A stretch of DNA of 64,000 bases, taken from the NCBI RefSeq assembly GCF_000422685.1, contig NZ_AUGN01000001.1, forward strand, positions 124,001 through 188,000, read 5' to 3'. The translations under genes and the position numbers were made by a program. Shown here piece after piece: positions 54,145 to 62,365 of the stretch. This stretch comes from Flavobacterium gelidilacus DSM 15343 (lineage in GTDB: Bacteria > Bacteroidota > Bacteroidia > Flavobacteriales > Flavobacteriaceae). The notes under the pieces are model-generated. The model had not been told where the DNA came from and searched no databases. It worked only from the letters and a program-made list of their open reading frames with translations. Positions within the stretch are counted from its first letter, which is position 1; each line of letters starts with the position of its first letter.

Positions 54145-54178
54145 AAAAGAGAACAACTATAATTAGTCGTTCTCTTTT
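54145..54178. terminator. bidirectional terminator between aroC and the small membrane protein gene
   Basis: AAAAGAGAACAACT (54145-54158) pairs with AGTCGTTCTCTTTT (54165-54178) with one mismatch. It overlaps the end of the small convergent gene, whose stop is in the loop. Confidence 0.75.
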
Positions 54179-54306
54179 TTCTTTTTATCTGTATTCATCA
54201 ATAAGAAAACAACACCTACTAATCCTAAAATAACTAAGGAAAAAATTACTATCATAATAAATGCTCCATTTCCCCAATTAACAAGTGGCAAAGCTAAATT
54301 TCTCAT
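54163..54306 (-). CDS. 47-residue single-helix membrane protein
   Basis: A short gene easily missed by length cut-offs. Its 47-residue product has an N-terminal part MRNLALPLVNWGNG, one membrane helix (about 17-37, IVIFSLVILGLVGVVFLL) and a basic tail NTDKKKKEND, so the C-terminus should be cytoplasmic. Support comes from its own promoter (TATTTTTG at 54342-54335 on the minus strand), an FNR-like palindrome at the right distance upstream, and a shared terminator at its end. Small membrane proteins under FNR control often belong to respiratory complexes; that role is inferred only from the regulation. Confidence 0.75.
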   Translation of the reverse strand: MRNLALPLVNWGNGAFIMIVIFSLVILGLVGVVFLLMNTDKKKKEND

Positions 54307-54334
54307 TTTTTAAGTTTTAATTGATTATTTAGGA

Positions 54335-54342
54335 CAAAAATA
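54335..54342 (-). promoter_or_regulatory. predicted -7 promoter element of the small membrane protein gene
   Basis: On the minus strand this reads TATTTTTG, an exact match to TAnnTTTG, 29 bases upstream of the ATG. Confidence 0.6.
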
Positions 54343-54363
54343 ATTAATTAACATTTGTTGAAA

Positions 54364-54379
54364 TATGATAAATATCATA
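54364..54379. promoter_or_regulatory. FNR/CRP-like palindrome upstream of the small membrane protein gene
   Basis: TATGATAAATATCATA has TGAT-N4-ATCA with two more paired bases on each side. Its centre (54371.5) is about 33 bases upstream of the -7 element, hence about 40 bp before the expected start site, the class II activator position. Confidence 0.58.
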
Positions 54380-54461
54380 ACTGTTAAAAAAATGTCAATT
54401 GATAATTCTTACTTTAATTTTTAATACATTTACATTATATTAATCAAAATTAAACTACATT

Positions 54462-55781
54462 ATGATGAAAAAATTACTTTATTTATTATTAATTGTGCCG
54501 TTTATTTCAAACGCACAATTTTGGACGGAGAAAGCTACAACTTTTGCTACAGCTAGTAGAGGAATTAGTGGTATTTCTATTGTTGATGCCAATACAGTTT
54601 GGGTAAAAGCTTATGATGGTTCGGCAGCTGCCGTTACAACAGTTAAAGAATATGCAAAAAGTACAGATGGTGGAAACACTTGGACTTCTGGGACAATGGG
54701 ACTTGGATTTGGTAGTGGAGGTTTAGGAATTGGCAACATTACTGCGGTTTCTGGAACAACGGCTTGGATTTCAGCATTTCCTGACACAGCTGGTACTGGA
54801 GGAATTTGGAAAACAACAGATGGAGGCACAACTTGGACAAAACAAGCAACAGCTTTGTTTAATACTGGTTCAGATTCATTTACTAATTTAGTTCATTTTT
54901 ATGATGCTAATAATGGTGTTTGTCAAGGTGACCCTGCAAGTGGTTATTTTGAAATATATATTACTTCTAATGGTGGAACAAACTGGACAAGAGTACCTTC
55001 AGCTAGTATTCCTGCTCCCTCAACTGGAGAATATGGATATACAAATAACTATGAAGTAGCAGGAGGAACAATTTGGTTTGGAACTAATACGGGTAGATTA
55101 TTTAAATCTACAAATATGGGTACTACATGGACTGTAACTCAATCACCTTCTACAGATTTTGGTAGTGCTACTGCTGGAGCATCTTATACTTTTTCAGATG
55201 CTAATAAAGGATTGTTACTAACAAATTCGGGTGTTTTGTATAATACAACTAATGGAGGAACAACTTGGACTCAACAAGCATTTTCTGGACCAATATATTT
55301 AGGTGATATAACTTATGTACCAGGAACTTCAAGAGTAGTATGTACTGGAGCAGCAACAGGTGCGTCTGGTTCTTCTTATAGTTTAGACGATGGTTTAACT
55401 TGGATAGGTGTTGATGCTCTTCAACACACAGATGTTGCCTTTTTAAATGCTACTACAGGTTTTACAGGTGGATTTAACACATCTGCAACGGTAGGTGGAA
55501 TATCTAAATATACTGGAACAGTTTTACCAAGAGAATCATTTGAAGCAAATGGTTTTTCAGTATATCCAAATCCAATAAGCGATAATTTTTCTATCCAAAA
55601 TGGTAATAACATTGCAATTTCTGGTTTAACACTTTCTGATATTAATGGAAGAACTGTTAAAACTATTAATGTAAATGCTATAGAAAATCAAATCAATATT
55701 GCTGATTTAAATTCAGGTGTATATTTCTTAAATATCACTTCTGATAAAGGAACAGCAACAAAGAAAATTATTAAAAATTAA
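54462..55781 (+). CDS. T9SS cargo protein with BNR-type beta-propeller
   Basis: A 439-residue secreted protein. A signal peptide (MMKKLLYLLLIVPFISNAQF) is followed by a propeller with at least five Asp-box-like repeats: STDGGNTWTSG, TTDGGTTWTK, TSNGGTNWTR, STNMGTTWTV and TTNGGTTWTQ, of the sialidase/VPS10/YCF48 type. The C-terminal 75 residues (FSVYPNPISDNFSI, LSDINGRTV, LNSGVYFLNI, KKIIKN) are a type A sorting domain, which directs export by the type IX secretion system and is cleaved at the surface. No catalytic residues are seen; adhesion or ligand binding is plausible. It is followed by a terminator. Confidence 0.92.
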   Translation: MMKKLLYLLLIVPFISNAQFWTEKATTFATASRGISGISIVDANTVWVKAYDGSAAAVTTVKEYAKSTDGGNTWTSGTMGLGFGSGGLGIGNITAVSGTTAWISAFPDTAGTGGIWKTTDGGTTWTKQATALFNTGSDSFTNLVHFYDANNGVCQGDPASGYFEIYITSNGGTNWTRVPSASIPAPSTGEYGYTNNYEVAGGTIWFGTNTGRLFKSTNMGTTWTVTQSPSTDFGSATAGASYTFSDANKGLLLTNSGVLYNTTNGGTTWTQQAFSGPIYLGDITYVPGTSRVVCTGAATGASGSSYSLDDGLTWIGVDALQHTDVAFLNATTGFTGGFNTSATVGGISKYTGTVLPRESFEANGFSVYPNPISDNFSIQNGNNIAISGLTLSDINGRTVKTINVNAIENQINIADLNSGVYFLNITSDKGTATKKIIKN

Positions 55782-55811
55782 ATTTTAATACTAATTAATC
55801 GGTTTTTAATG

Positions 55812-55846
55812 AAAAAGCTCCTTATTTAGTTAAGGAGCTTTTTTTA
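55812..55846. terminator. bidirectional terminator after the T9SS cargo gene
   Basis: AAAAAGCTCCTTA (55812-55824) and TAAGGAGCTTTTT (55831-55843) form a 13-bp stem with a 6-base loop and a T tract. Confidence 0.88.
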
Positions 55847-56275
55847 TAAAAATTTATTTAAGGTTTCTTTTGTTGGAATCATACATTGTTCTTTTTTACC
55901 ATACCATTTGTATCTGTTTTTTGCAATGTAATCATATACAAAATCAGTTAAAAAGGTTGGGAAAAAGCGAAACAAACTAATTATGCTATAGAAACCACCT
56001 AAATAAATAGCAATTCTAAAGACAGCTTTTGATTTGTAATAATAAGCATAACCAGGTTCATAAAAAATAATTGAATCTGTTTTACTTCTGTCTATGTTAA
56101 TATGGCTAATAATATTTTCTCCAAGTTCAGATTGTAAAGGAACAAATCTAAAATTGTCCTTTTTATCGTTTTTAATAATAACCTGAACAGATTTATCACA
56201 CAAATTACAAACTCCATCAAAAAGAATTATTTTTTTGTCTTTTGGTAAATCTTCTATCTTTTTTATTTGATTCAT
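55844..56275 (-). CDS. DCC-family thiol-disulfide oxidoreductase-like protein (DUF393)
   Basis: A 143-residue protein of the DCC family. The signature D-G-V-C-N-L-C-D (ILFDGVCNLCD) gives the CxxC pair of a thioredoxin-like fold. It is followed by FRFVPLQSELGE, the typical second motif, and a hydrophobic segment in the second half (AIYLGGFYSIISLFRFFP). The redox partner is not known. It lies 74 bases after mutS2 on the same strand, with a hairpin between them. Confidence 0.88.
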   Translation of the reverse strand: MNQIKKIEDLPKDKKIILFDGVCNLCDKSVQVIIKNDKKDNFRFVPLQSELGENIISHINIDRSKTDSIIFYEPGYAYYYKSKAVFRIAIYLGGFYSIISLFRFFPTFLTDFVYDYIAKNRYKWYGKKEQCMIPTKETLNKFL

Positions 56276-56293
56276 TTTTTATCTTCTTATTTT

Positions 56294-56314
56294 CCGTTGG
56301 TTAAAACCAAACGG
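56294..56314. repeat. REP-like hairpin between mutS2 and the DCC gene
   Basis: CCGTTGGTT and AACCAAACGG pair with one bulged base. There is no T tract on either side, so it is not a standard terminator. A related hairpin (CCGCTGGCT / AGCCGAACAGC) is at 62312-62333. Confidence 0.5.
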
Positions 56315-56349
56315 TAATGAAATACCATTTTATCTGAAAATCAGAAAAT

Positions 56350-58515
56350 CTACAATGGTTGCACATATTCCAATTCACTCAAACTTACTTTTGAAGTAAA
56401 TACACCATAATTGACAGTTGCTTTTGTTTTTTCAATTTTATCAAGCGTTCCAATAGCTTTTCCATCTTTCATTCTTACCCGATCGCCAACTTTTAATGCT
56501 ACTTGTGGCTTAATCTCAACTTCTTTTTTCTTTGCTTTATCTTCTTTCTTCTTTTCTCTTATTTTTTCAACCTTAACTTCAACTTCTTTGATGATCTCCT
56601 TTTTTACAATTTCAACAGCTTTTTTCTCTTTAACTGAAGTTTTCTTTCGTTTTGAATTTTCTATTTCAACTAGTTTTAAAAAATCACCTATTAAAGTCTT
56701 TTTATCTTTATTGTTGAAATATTTTTCGGAAATATCATCAATTTTTTGCCCCATATAAATCAAGCGTTGATTGGCATCATACAATTCTTGATACCGTTCT
56801 AATTTATCTTGAATTTTCAAATTAATCCCTTCCATTTTTTTGCTTTCTTCTCGGGCTTTGGTTTCTTCTTCCTTTAAATTAATCGAAGTTTTTTCCAATT
56901 TAGAGCGTTCTTTTTGTAAAGTAGCAATTGTTTTATCAAAACGGACTTTTCCCTTTTCAATTTTCTTTTTGGCACGATTGATTAATCCGAATGGAATTCC
57001 ATTTTTTTGTGCGACTTCAAACGTAAATGAACTTCCGGCTTGACCTAAATGCAATTTATACATAGGTTCTAAAGACTTTTCATCAAAAAGCATATTCGCA
57101 TTCGTGGCAAAAGGTAATTCGTTGGCTAAAATCTTTAAATTAGAATAATGCGTTGTAATAATTCCGAATGCTTCTCGATGATAAAATTCTTCTAAAAACG
57201 TTTCAGCTAAAGCACCACCTAGTTCTGGATCAGAACCTGTTCCGAATTCATCAATCAAAAATAATGTCTTATCATTACATTTCTTTAAAAACTGATTCAT
57301 ATTTTTTAGACGATAACTATAAGTACTTAATTGGTTTTCAATGGATTGATTATCTCCAATATCTGTTAAAACTCTATCAAATAAAAAGGTTTTACTTCTT
57401 TCATGAACAGGAATTAACATACCACTTTGTAGCATTAATTGTAATAAACCAATGGTTTTAAGGGAAATTGTTTTTCCACCAGCATTTGGTCCAGAAATAA
57501 CAATAATTCGATTAGTATTCTCAAGTTCAATGGTTTGTGGATATGTTACTTGATTTTTGGCCTTATTATTTAAATATAAAATAGGATGATAAGCTTCACG
57601 GAAAAACAAATGCTTTTCTTCGGTAATTTCAGGTAAAATAGCATTTAATGTAAAAGCATATTTGGCTTTAGCTGCAATTACATCCATATCGCTAAGAAAA
57701 TCTTGATATTGCATCAATAAATCAGTAAACGGACGAATTTCGTAGCTTAATTTCTTTAAAATTCGCTGTATTTCTTCTCGTTCTTCATAAGCTAAATTAC
57801 TTAGCTCAATTGAATACCTTAAGGTAGCTTCAGGTTCAATATACGCAATACTTCCAGTTTTAGAATTTCCTAAAATAGAACCTTTTACTTTCTTGCGATA
57901 CATGGCCAAAACCGCTAAAACTCTACGGTTTTCAACAACAGTTTCGCGAATATCATCTAAATAACCTAATGAATTATATTGACTTAAAGCCATTCCAAAA
58001 CTCTGATTGACTTTACCACGAACTAAAGCAATGTTTCTACGAATATTGACTAAATCTGGGGAAGCATTATCTTTAATTTCACCATATTTATCGACTACTT
58101 CATCGATTTTTTGAATGATGTATTTTGTATATTCTACTCGTGATGCTTTTTGATTTAATTTAGGATAATATTCTTCAAATTTTTGAAAGAACTTCAATAG
58201 TAAGTTAGTCGTTTCAGATAAATGAGCTAGTTTTCTAAAAGTTCCAACTTCTAAAAAACTATCTTCAATTTGAAGAAACTTAATATCTTTCGTTAAATTC
58301 TCAAATCCGTGGTTTGGAATTGTGTTGTTATTGCTAAAAGAAGCTACATATTCAGAAGTTTGATGCAATGCATCCATTAAAGTTTCTTTGTCTTTAAAAG
58401 GTACAATTTGTAAAGCTTTCTGTTTTCCAATTTCTGTATTACATTTCTCGGAAATGGTTTCCAAAATGGTTGTAAATTCTAAGTCTTGAAGGGTTTTATT
58501 TGTAATTGAAATCAT
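56350..58515 (-). CDS. mutS2: MutS2-type ATPase lacking the Smr domain
   Basis: MutS2 proteins bind branched DNA or, as now shown in some bacteria, collided ribosomes. The 721-residue product has the MutS core and lever (residues 1-300), the ATPase with GPNAGGKTISLKT, FLIDEFGTGSD, and ITTHYSNLK, then a long charged coiled coil (about 510-640) and a C-terminal KOW-like segment (VKVGDRVRMKDGKAIGTL, seen as KVGDRVRMKDG). The Smr nuclease domain usual at the end of the family is absent; the protein stops shortly after the KOW-like part. This shorter form is probably general in flavobacteria. Confidence 0.92.
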   Translation of the reverse strand: MISITNKTLQDLEFTTILETISEKCNTEIGKQKALQIVPFKDKETLMDALHQTSEYVASFSNNNTIPNHGFENLTKDIKFLQIEDSFLEVGTFRKLAHLSETTNLLLKFFQKFEEYYPKLNQKASRVEYTKYIIQKIDEVVDKYGEIKDNASPDLVNIRRNIALVRGKVNQSFGMALSQYNSLGYLDDIRETVVENRRVLAVLAMYRKKVKGSILGNSKTGSIAYIEPEATLRYSIELSNLAYEEREEIQRILKKLSYEIRPFTDLLMQYQDFLSDMDVIAAKAKYAFTLNAILPEITEEKHLFFREAYHPILYLNNKAKNQVTYPQTIELENTNRIIVISGPNAGGKTISLKTIGLLQLMLQSGMLIPVHERSKTFLFDRVLTDIGDNQSIENQLSTYSYRLKNMNQFLKKCNDKTLFLIDEFGTGSDPELGGALAETFLEEFYHREAFGIITTHYSNLKILANELPFATNANMLFDEKSLEPMYKLHLGQAGSSFTFEVAQKNGIPFGLINRAKKKIEKGKVRFDKTIATLQKERSKLEKTSINLKEEETKAREESKKMEGINLKIQDKLERYQELYDANQRLIYMGQKIDDISEKYFNNKDKKTLIGDFLKLVEIENSKRKKTSVKEKKAVEIVKKEIIKEVEVKVEKIREKKKEDKAKKKEVEIKPQVALKVGDRVRMKDGKAIGTLDKIEKTKATVNYGVFTSKVSLSELEYVQPL

Positions 58516-58597
58516 GAGTTTATTTGCAAAGCATCAAAGTTACAAAGATTCAAATGTAATTTATTCTAAAATTCATATTTTTGGTAAAATTTAAGGT

Positions 58598-59266
58598 ATG
58601 TTAAACAATATTTCCAATTCTTGGCAAGAAAAACTAAAAGAAGAGTTTCAAAAAGACTATTTCAAAGAATTAATGTTTCAAGTTGAAAATGAATATGAAG
58701 AGAATATTTGTTTTCCACCAAAAGAACTAATTTTTAATGCATTCAATTCTTGTTCTTTTGAAGATGTAAAAGTCGTTATCATTGGTCAAGATCCTTATCA
58801 CGGACAAGGAGAAGCTAATGGATTATGTTTTTCTGTGAATAATGAGGTTAAAATTCCTCCTTCCTTGAGAAATATTCATAGAGAGATAGCTTCAGATTTA
58901 GACTCAATTTTTATGCCAACTAATGGAAATCTTGACCACTGGGCTGACCAAGGAGTTTTGATGTTAAACGCATCATTAACGGTTAGAAAAGATACTCCAA
59001 ATAGCCATAAACACTTAAAATGGAATACTTTTACAGATGAAGTTATTCGCATGATTTCTGATGAAAAAGAACATGTTGTTTTTTTACTTTGGGGAGCTTT
59101 TGCTCAAAAAAAAGGAGCTAAAATTGATAAGTCAAAGCACTTAGTTTTAGAATGTGGTCATCCCTCATTTGCTCATTCACATAAAAAATGGTTTGGAAAC
59201 AAACACTTTAGTCAAACAAATGAATATTTAAAAAAAATAGGAAAGAAGCCAATTGAATGGTTTTAA
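58598..59266 (+). CDS. ung: uracil-DNA glycosylase
   Basis: Ung removes uracil from DNA to start base-excision repair. The 222-residue product has the water-activating motif GQDPYHG at 63-69 with Asp65, the uracil-binding LMLNASLTV and the DNA-intercalating motif around HPSFAHSHKKW, a variant of HPSPLSA with the catalytic His kept. Family 1 length. It is divergent from mutS2 and its end overlaps the convergent transglutaminase gene by 4 bases. Confidence 0.97.
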   Translation: MLNNISNSWQEKLKEEFQKDYFKELMFQVENEYEENICFPPKELIFNAFNSCSFEDVKVVIIGQDPYHGQGEANGLCFSVNNEVKIPPSLRNIHREIASDLDSIFMPTNGNLDHWADQGVLMLNASLTVRKDTPNSHKHLKWNTFTDEVIRMISDEKEHVVFLLWGAFAQKKGAKIDKSKHLVLECGHPSFAHSHKKWFGNKHFSQTNEYLKKIGKKPIEWF

Positions 59267-60195
59267 TCAAAAGTTAATGCTCCTAATATTTCTTCACTCA
59301 TAAAAGGACCACCTGGATATCTTGCAGTATAATCTAGGTTTAACCAATATTGTCCACGTTCATCATAATGATAATGAATTTGTTTTCCTTCACTTTCTTT
59401 TACAAAAAGGTTGTCTTTAATCAATAAAATAGCCAATTCTAAATCAGCTTTAGAACCAATTAACATTTCTGGATAGATATGCCCACCAGTGTGAATTAAT
59501 CTTGGTGTTCCTCCTATAGCTCTAATACAAGCTGCCATTAGAATCGCATGATCATCACAATCTCCAGAAAAATGCTGTAAAGATTCACTTGCTCGGGCAA
59601 TATATTCTCGTCCGATTGGGTCATTTACGTAATTCCAACGGTTTTTAATTTCTTTAAAAACGGCAAAACATTGAACCATTTTTCTATTTTTCTCATTGGT
59701 TTTAAAATCTGAAAAATGTTTGGTTGTAGCGTATAGTGCAAAATTTCTGACTTTTGGATTTGTAAATTCTACTGCAGCAATTACTTTGGATTTATTTGGA
59801 AAAGGCAATAATTTGGAAATAATTATGTCTTGAGGATTAGGGTTGTTTTGCATGGCAAAAAGCATGGCTTTATAATCTTCAAAAACACGATTAAAACCAT
59901 AATCTCCAAAAATACCACCATAAATTAAGAACAATAAATAAAGTAAAATACTAATTAAAGTAACTCTCCTTAACATTCTTAGAAACAATTGAATAATGGC
60001 TAATAAAATAATAAAAATTAGCATTCTATCAAGCTGAAATGGCCATTCTAAATCAATTAAATTTTGATGCAAAATGATAAATAAAGGAATGGCAATTAGA
60101 ATATTTAAAACAAGTATAATAATAGAATCCCACGGTTTTTTGACGTGTAAATAGGGTTCTAAATTATTATAATATTGTTTTACTTTTTCTAACAT
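59263..60195 (-). CDS. transglutaminase-like membrane protein
   Basis: A 310-residue protein with three to four membrane helices in its first 125 residues and a transglutaminase-like (papain-fold) domain behind them. The catalytic Cys is in SGDCDDHAILMAA, the His in HTGGHIYPEM and the Asp in WLNLDYTARYPG. Such proteins may act as proteases or cross-linking enzymes, or without catalysis; no substrate is suggested. It overlaps the end of ung by 4 bases, with no terminator. It begins 22 bases after the solute-binding-like gene, so co-transcription is likely. Confidence 0.86.
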   Translation of the reverse strand: MLEKVKQYYNNLEPYLHVKKPWDSIIILVLNILIAIPLFIILHQNLIDLEWPFQLDRMLIFIILLAIIQLFLRMLRRVTLISILLYLLFLIYGGIFGDYGFNRVFEDYKAMLFAMQNNPNPQDIIISKLLPFPNKSKVIAAVEFTNPKVRNFALYATTKHFSDFKTNEKNRKMVQCFAVFKEIKNRWNYVNDPIGREYIARASESLQHFSGDCDDHAILMAACIRAIGGTPRLIHTGGHIYPEMLIGSKADLELAILLIKDNLFVKESEGKQIHYHYDERGQYWLNLDYTARYPGGPFMSEEILGALTFD

Positions 60196-60217
60196 AAATT
60201 TCTAAAAGTGCAAAAAG

Positions 60218-61072
60218 CTACAAGGCTTTTACAATTTCAGCAAAAGTACCTTTTTTATCTATAATTTTGAGGTCAAACAGTTGATTTTGAATTTTGTTTA
60301 ACATTTTTTCGTCTAAATTCTTTTGAGACCACTGAGTTAATGCTAACCATTCTTGAATATCTTCAATTTTTTGATCGTACTTGGACGCTAAAGTTCTGTC
60401 AATACTTGGAATTATTTTAAATTCTTCTGTAGTCATGTTAATAATTTCCAGAATTTGAGCAATTGTATTGGGATGTTTTTGTAAAACTTCATTTCTTACA
60501 GCAATCACAAAACAGGGCCAAGGAGTTGGACAATCTGCAATTCTTCTGAAAGTCCCGTTGTCAACTAATGGTTTTGTCATGAATCGTTCCCACATAAAGT
60601 AATCTGCTTTTCCAGTAGATAAAGCTTCAACTGCACCATCAATTGTATTCACGATTTCGAATTGTAGGGTAGAAGTGGCCCAGTTTTGATTGTTAGCATT
60701 CACAATACTCATTAAATGAGAACCTGAACCCAAACGTGATATAGCTGGTTTTTTGTCTTTTAAATCAGCTAATTCTTTGTAGTTTGACTTTGAATCAACA
60801 TGAATTCCCCAAATCAACGGACTTTGTACGTAAACTTGAACAATTTTAGAATCATTTCCAGCATTGATGTCTTTTACAATACCTTCTGTCAGAATTACAG
60901 CAATATCGGTTTCCCCATCACGAAGCATTTGGCACATTTTGCCAGTTCCTTCGGGAACATCTGTCCATTCTAGGTTGATTCCTACTTCTTCAAATTCTCC
61001 ATCTTCAATGCACATGTGCCAAGGAAAATTGAAATGTTCGGGTACACCTGCTATTTTTATTGTTTTATTCAT
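60218..61072 (-). CDS. orphan cytoplasmic periplasmic-binding-protein-like (Ca3427-type)
   Basis: A 284-residue protein with the two-lobe type 2 binding-protein fold. Its features are AGVPEHFNFPWHMCIEDGEF, EWTDVPEGTGKMCQMLRDGE, ISRLGSGSHLMSI, and the hinge-like CPTPWPCFVIAVRNE. It has no signal peptide, and no ABC permease or ATPase gene is nearby. The sequence recalls the orphan Ca3427 family, known from Candida and scattered bacteria and distantly related to NMT1/ThiY proteins. It may bind a thiamin-precursor-like or aromatic ligand inside the cell; this is speculative. Confidence 0.78.
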   Translation of the reverse strand: MNKTIKIAGVPEHFNFPWHMCIEDGEFEEVGINLEWTDVPEGTGKMCQMLRDGETDIAVILTEGIVKDINAGNDSKIVQVYVQSPLIWGIHVDSKSNYKELADLKDKKPAISRLGSGSHLMSIVNANNQNWATSTLQFEIVNTIDGAVEALSTGKADYFMWERFMTKPLVDNGTFRRIADCPTPWPCFVIAVRNEVLQKHPNTIAQILEIINMTTEEFKIIPSIDRTLASKYDQKIEDIQEWLALTQWSQKNLDEKMLNKIQNQLFDLKIIDKKGTFAEIVKAL

Positions 61073-61122
61073 GCTTTTTTATTGTTATTTTTTGTATTCG
61101 TGAATCTTCGATTTCATTTTAT

Positions 61123-61143
61123 GCTGAATTTATTTCAGTATCT
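61123..61143. repeat. dispersed palindromic repeat (gctgaattt...ttcag type), copy 2
   Basis: Contains CTGAATTTATTTCAG and matches the copy at 37981-38001 in most positions. It lies between two minus-strand genes and may form a hairpin. Confidence 0.5.
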
Positions 61144-61166
61144 TTCGATACTAGTTTTATTAGATT

Positions 61167-62285
61167 TTAATTTTTAGTTTTTAAAGACCAATTTTCCCAT
61201 AATTCATAAGAAAGACGTTGATTGCCATTTTCATCAATCAAGCCTGTATCTTGCCAAATAGCTAGTAAATCAAAATATAATCCTTGTTGTTGTAAATATA
61301 GGTTTCCTTCATCATAATCTTTAGAACAAAACCATATTAAAAACTCTGCATTGTAGTTTTGACATAAATCTAAGACTTTTTGTAAATAAGATTTCTGCCA
61401 TTCTTGATTTCCCTGTTTATTTAAACCATAAGCAGGAATGACCAAATCCTCAGCAATATATGCTGTTTCTGCAAAGCAAAAAGGTTTGTTAGCCATGTTT
61501 ATATACTTTTCAAAATAATTAGCCATAATTGTGTTAGGATTAGTTTCTCCACTTAAACTTCCGTTTATTGATGTAAAAGGATAAGCGCTTAGGCCAATCA
61601 TATCGGTGTAAGGCAATAATTGAGTCGCATTTTGAAAACCTTGAACAGAATCATCTGTAATAAAACTAATAAATAATGGAATTGTAGGATGTGAATTTTT
61701 TAAAGAAGCATAAACTTGACTCAAGAAGTCTTTATACTTTAAAAACTCAGCAGCATCAAAGGATTCAACATTACTTTCTACACCAAAATTTATATAATCT
61801 GGCTGAAAACCTGCAATTAAGTAGTTTAAATAATTGATATAAGCCGTAATAACTGTTGGGTCATTAAACTCTTTATTCATCCATTGTTGTTGAAGGTTTG
61901 CAGAGACAGTTGATGTGTTATAATAAGCTGCTCTTTGATTTCTATCTAAATTTAAAGCCGAAACACTCAGTAATACCTTCTTATCGTTGTTGGTTTTTAT
62001 ATTTCTAAATAATACTTGCTGTTGCAATTCCGTTGGCATCGCTTGATTATTGAAAGCTTCTTCATAAGGAATTCCTTCATCAAAATGATGGGAAACGATA
62101 TCGCAATAGTTATTTATAAAATCATAAGCAATATCTAAATCGGCAAAATTAAAGTTACCAGGCCAAGGGGTTACACCCATGTAGAAATTTCTAGTTTCTA
62201 CTGGAACAATTACATCTTCATCTTTTTCATTACTACAATTTATAAAGAAAAAGATGCAACTGAAATACAATATTATTTTTTTCAT
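61167..62285 (-). CDS. lipoprotein glycosyl-hydrolase-like TIM barrel
   Basis: A 372-residue lipoprotein (lipobox INC, Cys17) with a TIM-barrel sequence of clan GH-A type. The first part reads FYMGVTPWPGNFNFADLDIAYDF, with strands ending in NFGVESN (Glu170, likely acid/base) and CFAETAY (Glu273, likely nucleophile). It resembles GH53-like arabinogalactanases or related orphan glycosidases, but the family cannot be fixed. Export to the cell surface or periplasm is expected. No susCD or sugar-transport genes are next to it. Confidence 0.75.
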   Translation of the reverse strand: MKKIILYFSCIFFFINCSNEKDEDVIVPVETRNFYMGVTPWPGNFNFADLDIAYDFINNYCDIVSHHFDEGIPYEEAFNNQAMPTELQQQVLFRNIKTNNDKKVLLSVSALNLDRNQRAAYYNTSTVSANLQQQWMNKEFNDPTVITAYINYLNYLIAGFQPDYINFGVESNVESFDAAEFLKYKDFLSQVYASLKNSHPTIPLFISFITDDSVQGFQNATQLLPYTDMIGLSAYPFTSINGSLSGETNPNTIMANYFEKYINMANKPFCFAETAYIAEDLVIPAYGLNKQGNQEWQKSYLQKVLDLCQNYNAEFLIWFCSKDYDEGNLYLQQQGLYFDLLAIWQDTGLIDENGNQRLSYELWENWSLKTKN

Positions 62286-62311
62286 AATTGTTTTTTATTA
62301 ATTTTAATAAA

Positions 62312-62333
62312 CCGCTGGCTGAAGCCGAACAGC
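62312..62333. repeat. REP-like hairpin after the GNAT gene
   Basis: CCGCTGGCT, GA loop, AGCCGAACAGC; imperfect pairing. Similar in plan to the hairpin at 56294-56314. Confidence 0.45.
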
Positions 62334-62365
62334 AATTCAGCAGTAAACTGTCAACTTAACACTGA

